A stretch of 64,000 bases of DNA from Kineosporia sp. NBRC 101731 (GCF_030269305.1 NZ_BSTC01000003.1:558001-622000); one strand, 5' to 3'; shown: positions 41,987 through 51,035, numbered from the stretch's first letter. The notes: generated by a model from the sequence alone, not told the origin. Translations and numbers: made by a program.

Positions 41987-42988
41987 ATGCCGGTCATCAA
42001 CTCCCTGGCGTTCCTGACTCCCGGAAACTTCGACGACGACGATCCGTACTCCGGTCTGGAAGACACCCTCCAGCTCTTCGAGTACGGCGAGGCCCTGGGC
42101 TTCGACGGTGGCTGGATCCGCCAGCGCCATCTGGAGCACGGGGTCGGCTCGGCGGCGGTGTTCCTGGCCGCGGCCGGTCAGCGCACCCGCCGCATCGAGC
42201 TCGGCACCGCCGTGATCCCGATCGGCTACGAGAGCCCGTTCCGCCTGGCCGAAGACCTGGCCCTGTCCGACGTGCTCTCGCGCGGGCGGCTGCAGCCCGG
42301 CTTCAGCGCGGGCGTGCCCCCGCACGCCGACCTGATGGGGCATCTGGTCTTCGACGGCGACTGGCGCACCTACGACCTGTCGTACGGGCGCATCGAGCGG
42401 CTCCTGGCGAACCTGCGGGGCGACTTCCTGGGCGACGACGACACCGTGATCCGCTCCCCGGGCAACGTGCAGCGACCCCGGCTCCAGCCCTACAGCCCGG
42501 GCCTGGCGAGCCGGGTCTGGTACGGCGGGGGCAGCACCCGTTCGGTGCGCTGGGCGGGGGAGCAGGGGCTGAACCTGCTCACCGGCAACATCGTGGCCGC
42601 GGAGCGGGAGACGTTCCTGCAGTCGCAGCTCCAGCTGGTGCGCGAGTACCGGCAGCTCTCGAGGGGCCGGGTGGCCCTGGGCCGGGTGATCCTGCCGTGG
42701 GACAGCGCCTCGCGAGCCACCCGCGAGCGCTACCGCGCGTACGGGGCGAGCCGGCACGAGCGCACCCTGGCCCCGGTCGAGATCGGCGGCCGGCGCATGC
42801 ACATCGCCCCCGACCTGGTCGGCCCGAGCGACGAGATCCTCGAGCAGCTGCACGCCGATCCGGTGCTGGCCGAGGTCTCGGAACTGCGCCTGGAACTGCC
42901 CTACGAGTTCGTCCGGGAGGACTACGAGCAGATCCTGCGCGACACCACCGAGCTGATCGCTCCGGAACTGGGCTGGAAGGCGTCCTGA
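41987..42988 (+). CDS. LLM-class flavin-dependent monooxygenase
   Basis: Luciferase-like TIM-barrel protein of 333 aa. Marks are SLAFLTPGNF at the start, ALGFDGGWIRQRH, RIELGTAVIPIGYESPFRLAEDLALSDVLSRGRLQPGFSAG (the region positioning FMN) and VWYGGGSTRSVRWAGEQGLNLLTGN. The substrate is unknown. Sharing an upstream motif with the sfnB-ssuD genes suggests a role in organosulfur use. The ATG at 41987 has only a distant purine tract (GGAAGG), so leader length or start may be slightly different. Confidence 0.82.
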   Translation: MPVINSLAFLTPGNFDDDDPYSGLEDTLQLFEYGEALGFDGGWIRQRHLEHGVGSAAVFLAAAGQRTRRIELGTAVIPIGYESPFRLAEDLALSDVLSRGRLQPGFSAGVPPHADLMGHLVFDGDWRTYDLSYGRIERLLANLRGDFLGDDDTVIRSPGNVQRPRLQPYSPGLASRVWYGGGSTRSVRWAGEQGLNLLTGNIVAAERETFLQSQLQLVREYRQLSRGRVALGRVILPWDSASRATRERYRAYGASRHERTLAPVEIGGRRMHIAPDLVGPSDEILEQLHADPVLAEVSELRLELPYEFVREDYEQILRDTTELIAPELGWKAS

Positions 42989-43021
42989 CCGGGCCGGTCG
43001 GCACCCTGACAGAATGGCCCG

Positions 43022-43669
43022 GTGTTCGTGAAGATCTGTGGCCTGCGCGACCTCCCCTCAGCCCGCGTCGCGGTGGACGCCGGGGCCGATGCGATCGGTT
43101 TCGTCTACCACCCGGCCAGCCCGCGTCACGTCGAGCCGGCGCAGATCCGGTCGATGGTCGATGCACTGATGGTGGACGCGCGGGGTGACGTTCCGGTCGA
43201 GACCGTCCTGGTGGTGCGGGGCCGGCCGATCGAGGAGGTGCTGCGCGTGGCGCGGGAGAGTGGCGTGCGCACCGTCCAGTTCCACGGTGGTGAGCCCGAC
43301 GCCGACCTGCAGCAGGCGGTGGACGCGGGGTTCACGGTGATGCGGGCCCTGTCGCTGGCCGAGTACGTCGCGGGCGGTTCCTCTGGGGGCACCTCCCGGC
43401 CCCCTGGGGGCCGGGGGACCTTCATTGATGCCCGTCTGCTCCTGGATGCCCCCGAACCCGGCCAGGGACAGCTCATGGAGGTCCCCGACCGGGCCCTCCT
43501 TCCCCGCACGCCGTGGATCCTGGCCGGTGGCCTGGGGGTCGACAACGTCCGGGCGCAGATCGAGAGTCTGCGCCCCGACGGTGTCGACGTGTCCAGCGGT
43601 GTGGAATCGGCGCGCGGGGTGAAGGATCACGCGAAGATCCGGCAGTTCATCGCGAACGCGCGCTCTTAA
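43022..43669 (+). CDS. trpF: phosphoribosylanthranilate isomerase
   Basis: TIM-barrel isomerase of tryptophan biosynthesis, 215 aa. KICGLRD at the start carries the catalytic Cys. AIGFVYHPASPRHV, VQFHGGEPD, LLLDAPEPGQGQL, PWILAGGLGVDNV and DGVDVSSGVESARGVKDH are all characteristic. It starts at a GTG and is isolated from other trp genes. A Gly/Pro-rich insert (GGSSGGTSRPPGGRG, about residues 119-133) coincides with a perfect palindrome in the DNA (43395-43415). Confidence 0.9.
   Translation: MFVKICGLRDLPSARVAVDAGADAIGFVYHPASPRHVEPAQIRSMVDALMVDARGDVPVETVLVVRGRPIEEVLRVARESGVRTVQFHGGEPDADLQQAVDAGFTVMRALSLAEYVAGGSSGGTSRPPGGRGTFIDARLLLDAPEPGQGQLMEVPDRALLPRTPWILAGGLGVDNVRAQIESLRPDGVDVSSGVESARGVKDHAKIRQFIANARS
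43395..43415. repeat. perfect palindrome inside trpF
   Basis: CCCGGCCCCC-T-GGGGGCCGGG is a 10+10 inverted repeat around one base. It encodes part of a surface-loop insert in TrpF, so it looks like a small inserted element tolerated in frame. Confidence 0.6.
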
Positions 43670-44433
43670 CGACCCAGAGCCGCGAGGGCGCCGGAGAATC
43701 GGCTCAGCATCTGGTCGTAGATGCCGTTGACCACCGCGTGGCGCTGGGCCTCGACCCGCTGGACGGTGATCTCACGCGGCGTCGGCTGCTGGGAGAGCAG
43801 CCCCACCGACTCGTCGACGAAGTCCTGCAACGGCATGGCGTTCGGGTCGTTCTGCTGACTCTCGCCCATCAGTGTGGTGGCTACCAGCGGCGGGATCAGC
43901 TCGGTCACCTCCACACCGGTGCCGGCCAGCTGCTCCCGCAGCGATTCGGTGTAGGAGTGGATGCCCGCCTTCGTCGCCCCGTAGGCCGGCGTCAGAGGGA
44001 AGGGCACGAACGCGATGCCCGAGGTCACGGTGACGATCGTGCCCGCGCCACGCTGTAGGAAATGCGGGGTGAACGCGTCCACCACCCGGATGGTGCCGAG
44101 CAGGTTCGTCTCGACCGTGCGCCGGGTCGCTTCGAAATGGTCGGCCTTGCGCAGGTCTTCGGCGATCATGATGCCCGACATGGTGATCACGGCGCTCAGG
44201 TCGGGGTACTGCCCGAGCACCGTGTCGCGGGCGGCGGCCACGGAGGCGTCGTCGGTGACGTCGATCTCCACGGTGCCGATGCCCGGGTTCTGCGCGGCGA
44301 TGGCGGCGAGCAGGTCGGCCCGGCGACCCCCGACGATGACGGTGCTACCGGCCGCGGCGAGCTTCTGCGCGATGCCGAGCCCGAGGCCGCTCGTGCCGCC
44401 GGCGATGAGAACGGTGCTGTGGTTGATGTCCAT
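43666..44433 (-). CDS. SDR-family oxidoreductase (DltE-like)
   Basis: Short-chain dehydrogenase of 255 aa. TVLIAGGTSGLGLGIA is the cofactor loop, VTSG-IAF provides the active-site Ser region and YGATK the YxxxK pair. The C-terminal region (VTELIPPLVATTLMG) follows the DltE/YciK pattern. The ATG at 44433 was preferred over a start 16 codons upstream. It converges on trpF with a 4-base overlap. The substrate is unknown. Confidence 0.83.
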   Translation of the reverse strand: MDINHSTVLIAGGTSGLGLGIAQKLAAAGSTVIVGGRRADLLAAIAAQNPGIGTVEIDVTDDASVAAARDTVLGQYPDLSAVITMSGIMIAEDLRKADHFEATRRTVETNLLGTIRVVDAFTPHFLQRGAGTIVTVTSGIAFVPFPLTPAYGATKAGIHSYTESLREQLAGTGVEVTELIPPLVATTLMGESQQNDPNAMPLQDFVDESVGLLSQQPTPREITVQRVEAQRHAVVNGIYDQMLSRFSGALAALGR

Positions 44434-44552
44434 GGACAACAGCCTGCGGCGCTCGCGGGCCCGGTGGCAGAGTCCACTCATCCATGGATCAGCGGTCCCT
44501 GCCTGGGGAAGGTCGGCCTGATCGCGGGCCGCATCGTGCCGGCCTTCCCCGG

Positions 44553-44583
44553 TCAGAAGGCTTTCAGAAGGCGCTCAGAAAGC
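44553..44583. repeat. triple 11-base direct repeat at the end of the cassette
   Basis: TCAGAAGGC, TCAGAAGGC and TCAGAAAGC occur at an 11-base period across the stop codon of the haem-binding-like gene. No function is apparent. Confidence 0.5.
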
Positions 44584-45570
44584 CTTGACCAGCGTGCCGA
44601 CCGTGACGTGGGGCCAGCTCAGGCCGCGGAAGTTGAGCAGGGCGGTCTGGGCGTACTGCAGCTGCTGGTACTCGCGCCCGCCCGGCCCGACGATGCTCTG
44701 GATCGCGAACACCGAATTCAGGGTCGGATTGTCGGCATTGGCCGTGATGAAGGGGATGTTCGCGACCCCGCCGGTGGGCGGGGTGTTCGTGATCAGCCGG
44801 GTGATGTGCTGGATCTGCAGGCCCCGCAGGGCTGCCCGCAGCAGGGTGTTCGGGTCGTCCAGCACCGCCTGGGTGATGTTCGGGGGGACGGGCGAGGTGC
44901 GGAACGGCGATTCCTGGCCCAGGTCGTAGGCCGCGAACGGGTTGATCGTGCCGGGTGGTGGCACCGGGGAGCCGACCGGGAACGGCACGGTGTTGACCGG
45001 CGGGATGGTGGGGAGGCCGGGCATCTCCTCGTCCTCGGCGTGACCGAAGGCGCAGGCGGCGTTCCCGTGGGGGACGGTGGCCAGCCGGGCGATGCTGGGC
45101 CCCGACTCGGGTTGGGTGGTCGGCGGGATGGTCAGCCACAGACCGGGTTCGATGTGCAGGGCCTCACCGGTGATCGCGTCGGTGACCCGGTGCAGGTAGG
45201 TCACACCGAACATGGCGATGTCGCTCTGCAGGCTGCCCCGGTTGAACACCGGGGACCCGATCGAGGTGAACTCGATGGTCTCGCGTAACAGGTTGAGCTG
45301 CAAGAAGAAACCGTCGGGGTTGTCGGCGTCGAAGTCGGGTCGGGCGATCAGGCTGAACCCGGGCCCCTCCCAGATGCCGGGCAGGTCCTGCAGGGGCCCG
45401 AGCTCGTCCGAGACGGTGCGCTGGCGGGGCACGGCCCGGTAGCCGCTCTGTCGCGGAACACCGTGCAGCGGGCCGATCTGGGCCGGTTGCAGCAGGGCCG
45501 TGGTGGGGTCGCCGAGGGGAACGTGCGCCGGGTGGCTGAGCGGATCGGTGGGGGCGTCAACGGTGGTCAT
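44575..45570 (-). CDS. putative haem-binding beta-barrel protein (nitrobindin-like)
   Basis: Protein of 331 aa. LGPLQDLPGIWEGPGFSLIARPDF, LLRETIEFTSIGSPVFNRG, GVTYLHRVTDA and ALHIEPGLWLTIPPTTQPESGPSIARLATVPHGN match a family annotated as haem-binding proteins with a lipocalin/THAP4-like barrel. A Pro-rich middle and a C-terminal extension are less conserved. It is the last gene of the ten-gene cassette and overlaps the preceding gene by 4 bases (ATGA). It has no signal peptide. A peroxide- or peroxidase-related role beside flavin oxidoreductases is conjecture. Confidence 0.6.
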   Translation of the reverse strand: MTTVDAPTDPLSHPAHVPLGDPTTALLQPAQIGPLHGVPRQSGYRAVPRQRTVSDELGPLQDLPGIWEGPGFSLIARPDFDADNPDGFFLQLNLLRETIEFTSIGSPVFNRGSLQSDIAMFGVTYLHRVTDAITGEALHIEPGLWLTIPPTTQPESGPSIARLATVPHGNAACAFGHAEDEEMPGLPTIPPVNTVPFPVGSPVPPPGTINPFAAYDLGQESPFRTSPVPPNITQAVLDDPNTLLRAALRGLQIQHITRLITNTPPTGGVANIPFITANADNPTLNSVFAIQSIVGPGGREYQQLQYAQTALLNFRGLSWPHVTVGTLVKAF

Positions 45571-46589
45571 CGGTGTCCTTCCAGTGCGTTGTCCTTCCGG
45601 TGCACACGGGTGAGTTGTTTCTCGAGCTCCTCGATCGACTCGGCGGCCACCGTGTAGGCGTCCGGTGTCCCGGCGACCGGCTCGTCCTCACCGGGTACCC
45701 AGAACGTGCGGCGGGTCAGCCGCAACGTGGTCAGGAAGTCCGGTATCGCGTTGAAGATCTCGATCAGTAGAGGGCCCTGGTAGCGGGGTATCACGGTGTT
45801 CAGGAACACCTCCCAGGGAATCCAGCTGTCGCGCACCGCACCCCGGTCGGGCGGTGAGATCTGGACGTAGTTGAGGCGACCGGTGTCGGCCGCCTCCCGC
45901 ACGGCCTGCTGGAACACCTCCGGCCCGCTGCTGCCGAGCACCACGTGGGCGCTGTCGACGCACACCCCGACCTGCCGGCTGGGAACGCCGTCGAGGAACC
46001 TCAGCACGTCTTCGACCTGGTTGGGCGCGGGTTGCTCCCAGTGGTCGACCGGCTCGATCGCGAGTCTCACCCCCCGGTCGGCCGCGTACGAGCCGAGCCG
46101 GTCGAGCACCGGCTGGGCGTTCGCGTACCGCGGCGGCAGCCAGTCCTGCAGGGCGTCGCTCCAGATCGGTTCGCCGAAGTCGGTGGTGGGGAACTGGTTG
46201 TAGGGAAACACGATCGGGCCGGCCATGACGTCGCCGCCCAGGGCCGCGGTGATGTCGACCCGCGACTTCAGGTAGTCCAGGGCGATCTCGCGCTGCTGCT
46301 CGTACGGCGAGGTGGGGTCGAACGTGCGCAGGGTGGCCACGTTGGTGGTGAAGCCGACGTCGTCCAGCCCGGCGGCGTCCAGGGCGCGCTTGAGGCCGAC
46401 GTAGCTCTCCACCTCGTCACGGTGGTCGAGCACGGTCGGGTCGGGATGCACCGGAAGATCGAAACCACGGTATCCCAGGCGTTTCAGCTCCCGGATGTGT
46501 CGCACGACGACCTTGGTGTACTCCGGATCGGCCGGTCGCAGGTCGGTGGTGAACATGAAGAAGCTGAGGTAGATGTCCCGGTGCGTCAT
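45567..46589 (-). CDS. sugar phosphate isomerase/epimerase-like TIM-barrel protein
   Basis: Xylose-isomerase-like TIM barrel of 340 aa. It begins RDIYLSFFMFTTDLRP; GYRGFDLPVHPDP, LAIEPVDHWEQPAPNQVEDVLRFLD, VGVCVDSAHVVLG and LNYVQISPPDRGAVRDSWIPW carry the usual metal-ligand Glu, Asp, His and Asp/Glu positions. Members include keto-sugar isomerases, epimerases and lyases of 3-keto-glycoside breakdown. It lies 4 bases after the IolE-like gene and overlaps the haem-binding-like gene. It probably acts on a keto-sugar made by the GMC enzymes; that is inference. Confidence 0.78.
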   Translation of the reverse strand: MTHRDIYLSFFMFTTDLRPADPEYTKVVVRHIRELKRLGYRGFDLPVHPDPTVLDHRDEVESYVGLKRALDAAGLDDVGFTTNVATLRTFDPTSPYEQQREIALDYLKSRVDITAALGGDVMAGPIVFPYNQFPTTDFGEPIWSDALQDWLPPRYANAQPVLDRLGSYAADRGVRLAIEPVDHWEQPAPNQVEDVLRFLDGVPSRQVGVCVDSAHVVLGSSGPEVFQQAVREAADTGRLNYVQISPPDRGAVRDSWIPWEVFLNTVIPRYQGPLLIEIFNAIPDFLTTLRLTRRTFWVPGEDEPVAGTPDAYTVAAESIEELEKQLTRVHRKDNALEGHR

Positions 46590-46593
46590 GCTG

Positions 46594-47502
46594 TCACCAG
46601 CCCAGGACGTCGCGCAGGTAACGCCGGGCCTTGAGGGCGTACTCCAGCGGGTTGGCCTTGGCCGGGTCCTGCTCGGCCTCGACCACCAGCCAGCCCTCGT
46701 ACCCGGCATCGCCCAGGGCCTGCAGGATCGGCTCGAAATCGATCGAGCCGTCGCCCGGCACGGTGAACACGCCGTCTTCGATGCCCTGCTGGAACGAGAG
46801 ATTCTCCTCGCGGACCCGGCTCACGATCGGTGGCCGGAGGTCTTTCAGATGAACGTGTTTGATGCGATCGGCGTGGGCTCTCACGGCGTCCAGCGGGTCA
46901 TCGCCGGCGAATTGCAGATGCCCGGTGTCCAGGAGCAGGTTCACGAGCGCGGGATCGGTGCCGGCCAGGAGCCGGTCCACGTCGGCGCGGGTCATCACCC
47001 CGGTGCCCATGTGATGGTGGTAGCACAGCCGCATCCCGGCCTCGTTCGCGATCCGGCCCAGCCGGTTCAGGCCGTCGCACAAGCGGTCCCACTGGGCATC
47101 GTCGAACCGGGCGCGATTGGCGAACAGGGCCACCGGAAGGATGTGCGAGGTGTTGCCGAACTCGGCCACCACGATGTCGTGACCGCCGACGGCCTTGAGG
47201 AAGGTGAGCCGGTCCTCGAACGCGGCCACCGTCTGTTCCGTCATGCCGTCGATGGTGAAGTACGTGCTCACCCACGGCTCGGAGACCGTGAGGCCGCGCA
47301 GGTCCAGGGCGCTCTTCAGCTCGGCCGGGTCGGTCGGGTACTTGTGCCCGATGCTGCATCCCTGGAAGCCGGCCAGGGCCATCTCGCTCACGGCCTCGCC
47401 GAACGGGATGCCGATGTCGATGTCCGGGAAATCGTCGTTCCACCAGAGAGTCGGGGTGATACCGAGTTTCACCCGGTCGGGGGTGAGTTCCTTCACGGTC
47501 AT
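46594..47502 (-). CDS. iolE: IolE-like myo-inosose-2 dehydratase
   Basis: TIM-barrel dehydratase of 302 aa. VKLGITPTLWWNDDFPDID, MALAGFQGCSIGHKYP, LCYHHHMGTGVMTRADVDRLL, LLLDTGHLQFAGDDP, IKHVHLKDLRP and DFEPILQALGDAGYEGWLVVEAEQDP match IolE along its length, including metal-binding Glu/Asp/His residues. IolE removes water from 2-keto-myo-inositol. No other iol gene is nearby, but two FAD oxidoreductases in the same operon could generate the keto-cyclitol or a similar keto-sugar. It is 9 bases downstream of the small-subunit gene. Confidence 0.85.
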   Translation of the reverse strand: MTVKELTPDRVKLGITPTLWWNDDFPDIDIGIPFGEAVSEMALAGFQGCSIGHKYPTDPAELKSALDLRGLTVSEPWVSTYFTIDGMTEQTVAAFEDRLTFLKAVGGHDIVVAEFGNTSHILPVALFANRARFDDAQWDRLCDGLNRLGRIANEAGMRLCYHHHMGTGVMTRADVDRLLAGTDPALVNLLLDTGHLQFAGDDPLDAVRAHADRIKHVHLKDLRPPIVSRVREENLSFQQGIEDGVFTVPGDGSIDFEPILQALGDAGYEGWLVVEAEQDPAKANPLEYALKARRYLRDVLGW

Positions 47503-47511
47503 GGCGGGCCC

Positions 47512-48006
47512 CTAACGGGCGAGGGAAGAGGGGATGGACGACGGGGGGAGGTGCGGGATGCGCGGTGGTTGCGCCCACGAGCCGTAGCCGGGGGCGCGGG
47601 CGCCGGGTGGGTTGCTCCCGACGGCGAACCAGAGCAGTCCGACCGCGTAGGCCTGCCCGGAGGCGGTGAAGGTGCCCTCGGTGCCCGGAACGCCGAACTG
47701 CGCTGTCCATTCCGGTGAGAGGTCGAACCAGGTCCCGGAGTACCAGAGCTTGATGATGTTCCGGGCGATGACGCCCAGCCGGGGGTCGTCCAGCACCGAC
47801 TCGCCCAGCTGCCGGGCCCGTTTCTGCTCGTCGTCCAGCTCGGTGACGCTCTCCTGGTAGGTCCGCAGCAGGTCGTCGAGATTCTGCGACCCGACCACCC
47901 TTTCCACGGTGGAGTGGTAGGTCGGCGCCTGGCCCGTTCCCAGCAGGTCGAACTCGGTGAACCCGGTGACCTCTGAGGAGAAGGCGAGAAAGACGTCCAT
48001 ACTCAT
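47512..48006 (-). CDS. sorbitol dehydrogenase-like small subunit (FAD-SLDH family), copy B
   Basis: Protein of 164 aa. DVFLAFSSEVTGFTEFDLLGTG, NIIKLWYSGTWFDL, YAVGLLWFAVGSNPPGARAPGYGSWAQPP resemble the small subunit of membrane-bound FAD sorbitol/glucose dehydrogenases. Those normally carry a twin-arginine signal; this one starts directly at the domain, so it should be cytoplasmic. It is a paralogue of the product at 52844-53308. It overlaps the ferritin-like gene by 4 bases (ATGA). The likely role is chaperone or partner of the GMC subunit. Confidence 0.7.
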   Translation of the reverse strand: MSMDVFLAFSSEVTGFTEFDLLGTGQAPTYHSTVERVVGSQNLDDLLRTYQESVTELDDEQKRARQLGESVLDDPRLGVIARNIIKLWYSGTWFDLSPEWTAQFGVPGTEGTFTASGQAYAVGLLWFAVGSNPPGARAPGYGSWAQPPRIPHLPPSSIPSSLAR

Positions 48007-49127
48007 GCTCGGGCTCCCCGGTCGATGGGAATGCGCTCGAAGACGGGGGACGCGTTGACTCCCGGAACGCTCGGGTGCGGGTTGCGGATCAGCTGGTTGA
48101 TGTCGTCGCGCAGACGGAACATCCACGGGACGGCGTCGAGCAGCCGGCTCGGGGCGCCGTTGTACGCCTGCGTCAGGTAGGCGAGGAAATCGGCGTAGGT
48201 CTGGTTGAAACGCTGCGCCGCCTCGAGAACCGGTGACCCCGGTGGGTAGTCGGCCAGCTCGGCGTTGATCGCGACCGGGTAGACGGCGTGGAAGTCGACG
48301 TCGAGGCCGGGGCCGCTGGGCCGGCCCGGGATGTCACCCTTCTGGTAGTAACGGGCGAGCTGGATCTGCTCGAAGCGGTAGTAGTGCGAGAGCTCGCCCT
48401 CGCCGTCGTAGATGCCACCGCCCATCCCCTCACCCTGCTCGGCGATCACGGTGAGGGCCCGCAGCGCGGTGGCCAGATCGACGACCGCCAGCGCCTCACC
48501 GCCGCCGGAGTAGAAGTACTCGGGTGTGATCTGCCAGGAGGCATTGCCCACGAACAGTTCCCGGCCCTCCTCGCGGAAGGTGCGGTCGAGGTAGCGCAGA
48601 CCGCGCTCGATCTCGTCGTAGAACTCACCGATGCTGTAGTAGCGCACACTCGGGTCGAGCGGGCTGGCGGCCAGTACGGTGCCGACACCGAGCTCACTCG
48701 CATCGGGGCAGGGCAGGAGGCGGCTCTCTTCGGTCGGTGCCTTGGCCGGGCGCTCGATGTTGAGGAACGTGGTGACGGCCGCCTGCGAGAACGGCTGCAC
48801 GTCGACCAGGAAGTCGATCTCACCGCTGGGCAGGTGCGCAGGATAGTTGGGCACGAAGTCGTCGGCCGTCAGGTCGACGTGCAGGCCGATCGCGTTCATC
48901 ACGTTGGCGACCAGGGTCAGGTGCAGCATCTCCTCGACCGCCACCACCCGGATCACGTGCTGGGCGTCCGAGTTGCTGCCCGGGTGCAGTGAGTACAGAG
49001 CGGTCAGGTACGGCGGGATCGTGGCGTGCTCCAGACGCAGAGCGGCGTTCAGGTACGCCTCGAGGTCGGACAGACGGTGGATCTCGCCCGGGAGGCGGTC
49101 TTCCTTGATCAGGGTGTGCTGGGTCAT
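48003..49127 (-). CDS. ferritin-like protein related to iminophenyl-pyruvate dimer synthase (VioB/RebD C-terminal type)
   Basis: Protein of 374 aa. ALRLEHATIPPYLTALYSL followed by VIRVVAVEEMLHLTLVANVMNAIG gives two helices with E..H-type carboxylate/histidine ligands of a ferritin-like domain (PF12902 type). FYDEIERGLRYLDR and GEGELSHYYRFEQIQLARYY supply the second pair. In violacein and rebeccamycin pathways this domain belongs to the haem/iron enzyme that couples indole-pyruvate imines. Here there is no such pathway, so the substrate is unknown. It lies 15 bases downstream of the second GMC gene. Confidence 0.75.
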   Translation of the reverse strand: MTQHTLIKEDRLPGEIHRLSDLEAYLNAALRLEHATIPPYLTALYSLHPGSNSDAQHVIRVVAVEEMLHLTLVANVMNAIGLHVDLTADDFVPNYPAHLPSGEIDFLVDVQPFSQAAVTTFLNIERPAKAPTEESRLLPCPDASELGVGTVLAASPLDPSVRYYSIGEFYDEIERGLRYLDRTFREEGRELFVGNASWQITPEYFYSGGGEALAVVDLATALRALTVIAEQGEGMGGGIYDGEGELSHYYRFEQIQLARYYQKGDIPGRPSGPGLDVDFHAVYPVAINAELADYPPGSPVLEAAQRFNQTYADFLAYLTQAYNGAPSRLLDAVPWMFRLRDDINQLIRNPHPSVPGVNASPVFERIPIDRGARA

Positions 49128-49142
49128 CGCGACGCCAATCGG

Positions 49143-51035
49143 TTAGACGGTGGCCAGGGCGAGCGGCTGGTCCTGCTGCTGGAGTTCCCGGTGCAGGTGC
49201 CGGGCGGTGCGCAGGCAGAGCGCGGCCGCCGTCAGGGTGATGTTGGCCGTGCCGATCGTCGGCATGCTGCCGCCACCGACGAGGTAGAGGTTGGCGTGCT
49301 CCCAGCTGCGCTGGGCGGGGTCCACCACGGAGGTGCCCGGACTGCTGCCCATGATGTGGGTGCCGGCCAGGTGGTTGCCGCCGAGGATGCGGTAGCCCTG
49401 GTCCTCGAACTCCACGTAACCGTACTCCTGCGGCCGGTACTCGGTGTGGTCCTCGACCCCGAGCTGCGCGAACAGCCGGCGGGACAGGTGCCGGGCGAAG
49501 GCCGCCCCCTTCATCGAGTAGTCGGGCACCGAGAACGAGATCACCGGGCGCAGGTTGCCCAGCTGGTCGCGGTACTGCGGGTCGACGGTGACGGTGTTGT
49601 ACCGCTCGGGCAGGACCTCGATCATGTGGGCGAGCAGCAGCTGGCGGCTCACCTGGTCGACGAGGGCCCGGCGCAGGTCGAAACCGTGGGCGCCCTCGTC
49701 CACGATCCGGATCAGGTCGGAGACCGGTGATCCGGTGGCCCAGCCCCAGCCGTCATTGTGGATGTCGACGCTGAAACTGGCCTGGTCCCGGCGGAAGGCA
49801 CCACCGCGCAGGTCGACGATGCCGGACGTGCAGTTGGTGCCGCGCCCGGTGCCCGCGATCTCGGGCAGCAGGCCCCAGGTGAGCAGGTAGGCGTGGTCCA
49901 TCAGGTTGCGGCCGATCAGGTCGCTGCGGGTCTGCAGGCCCGAGGCGAGCATCAGCCGTGCGTTCTCGATCGCGTTCGTGGCCAGCACGTAGGTCCGGCC
50001 GCGGGCGTAACCGGTCTCGTACTCCACCGATGCGGGGTCACGGTAGCGCCGGTACTCGATCTGCGTGACCCGCCCGTTCTCGGGGTCGGTGTGCACCTGA
50101 TAGGCCACGGCCTGGGTGAGTATCTCGACGCCACGCTGCAGGGCCTTGGAGAGGGTCTTGCCGGCGTGGTACTTCGCCTGTACCGGGCACAGCGGCACGC
50201 AGTTGTTGTTGCCCTGGCAGCGTTCTCCCTCCTCGACCTGGGTGGTACTGACCGCACCCACCGGCACGAAGCCCCGGCCGTTGTCGTACGCCGGGTTCGG
50301 GATGCCGTTGCGGCCCTGGGGGAACGGCCGCACCCTCAGGGAGAACTCGTGCCCGCCGAGCTCGACCTTGGTGCCGTCGACGTCGCGGGCCACCACCCGG
50401 TCGAGGTAGGACTGCGGCAGGCCCCGCATCGGGTACACGTAGTCGCGGGGGAACGTCATGCCGAGGTACTGCTGGTCCTCCACCTCGGCGCAGACGCCGA
50501 TCTCCCTCTCGACCTCCCGGTAGTCCGGTTCCAGATCGGCGTACCCCAGGGGCCATCGCGGCCCCTGCTCGTAACGCTCGGCGAGTTCGAAGTCCTCCGG
50601 GAGCATCCGCAGGATCTTGGCCTCCCAGTGCATCGTCGTGCCGCCCAGCACCCTGGTGTAGGTGGTGTCGGTGGAGTGCGGCCCGTTCTGCACGAGGTAG
50701 CCGTCGGTGTTGGGCTCACCGGGTACCAGAGGACGCGCGTCGGAGCTGCGCGGCATCGGCACGGTCGGGGTCACCGGGTAGGGGGACTGGTTGTCCTTGA
50801 CAGCCGCGGCGTAGAACTCGTTGAGGTAGGCCTCGTAGTCCTTGATACCCATGTCACCGGCCGGGCCGGCCTCGAGCACGAGCACCGAGCGGCCTTCCCG
50901 GCTGAGGTGGTCGGCCATGAGCGCCCCGCAGATCCCACCACCCACGATCACGACGTCGTAGACGGTCTCGGCGACCGCGGCCGGGGTGGTGCGAACACCG
51001 GCCCCCTGAGGAAAAATCACGGCGGTTCCCTTCAT
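49143..51035 (-). CDS. GMC-family FAD oxidoreductase, copy B
   Basis: Sugar/alcohol dehydrogenase-type flavoprotein of 630 aa. The FAD motif is VVIVGGGICGALMADHL (about 29-45). A cysteine motif at C273, C279 and C283 (RCQGNNNCVPLCP) resembles the segment that holds a [3Fe-4S] cluster in FAD-dependent glucose dehydrogenase, where the corresponding sequence is CCGNNNCMPICP. Catalytic His and Asn are in AGTHIMG and GTANITLT. No signal peptide is present. The product is about 30 residues longer than copy A. Its substrate is likely a sugar or cyclitol; the electron acceptor is unknown because no cytochrome c subunit is nearby. Confidence 0.88.
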   Translation of the reverse strand: MKGTAVIFPQGAGVRTTPAAVAETVYDVVIVGGGICGALMADHLSREGRSVLVLEAGPAGDMGIKDYEAYLNEFYAAAVKDNQSPYPVTPTVPMPRSSDARPLVPGEPNTDGYLVQNGPHSTDTTYTRVLGGTTMHWEAKILRMLPEDFELAERYEQGPRWPLGYADLEPDYREVEREIGVCAEVEDQQYLGMTFPRDYVYPMRGLPQSYLDRVVARDVDGTKVELGGHEFSLRVRPFPQGRNGIPNPAYDNGRGFVPVGAVSTTQVEEGERCQGNNNCVPLCPVQAKYHAGKTLSKALQRGVEILTQAVAYQVHTDPENGRVTQIEYRRYRDPASVEYETGYARGRTYVLATNAIENARLMLASGLQTRSDLIGRNLMDHAYLLTWGLLPEIAGTGRGTNCTSGIVDLRGGAFRRDQASFSVDIHNDGWGWATGSPVSDLIRIVDEGAHGFDLRRALVDQVSRQLLLAHMIEVLPERYNTVTVDPQYRDQLGNLRPVISFSVPDYSMKGAAFARHLSRRLFAQLGVEDHTEYRPQEYGYVEFEDQGYRILGGNHLAGTHIMGSSPGTSVVDPAQRSWEHANLYLVGGGSMPTIGTANITLTAAALCLRTARHLHRELQQQDQPLALATV

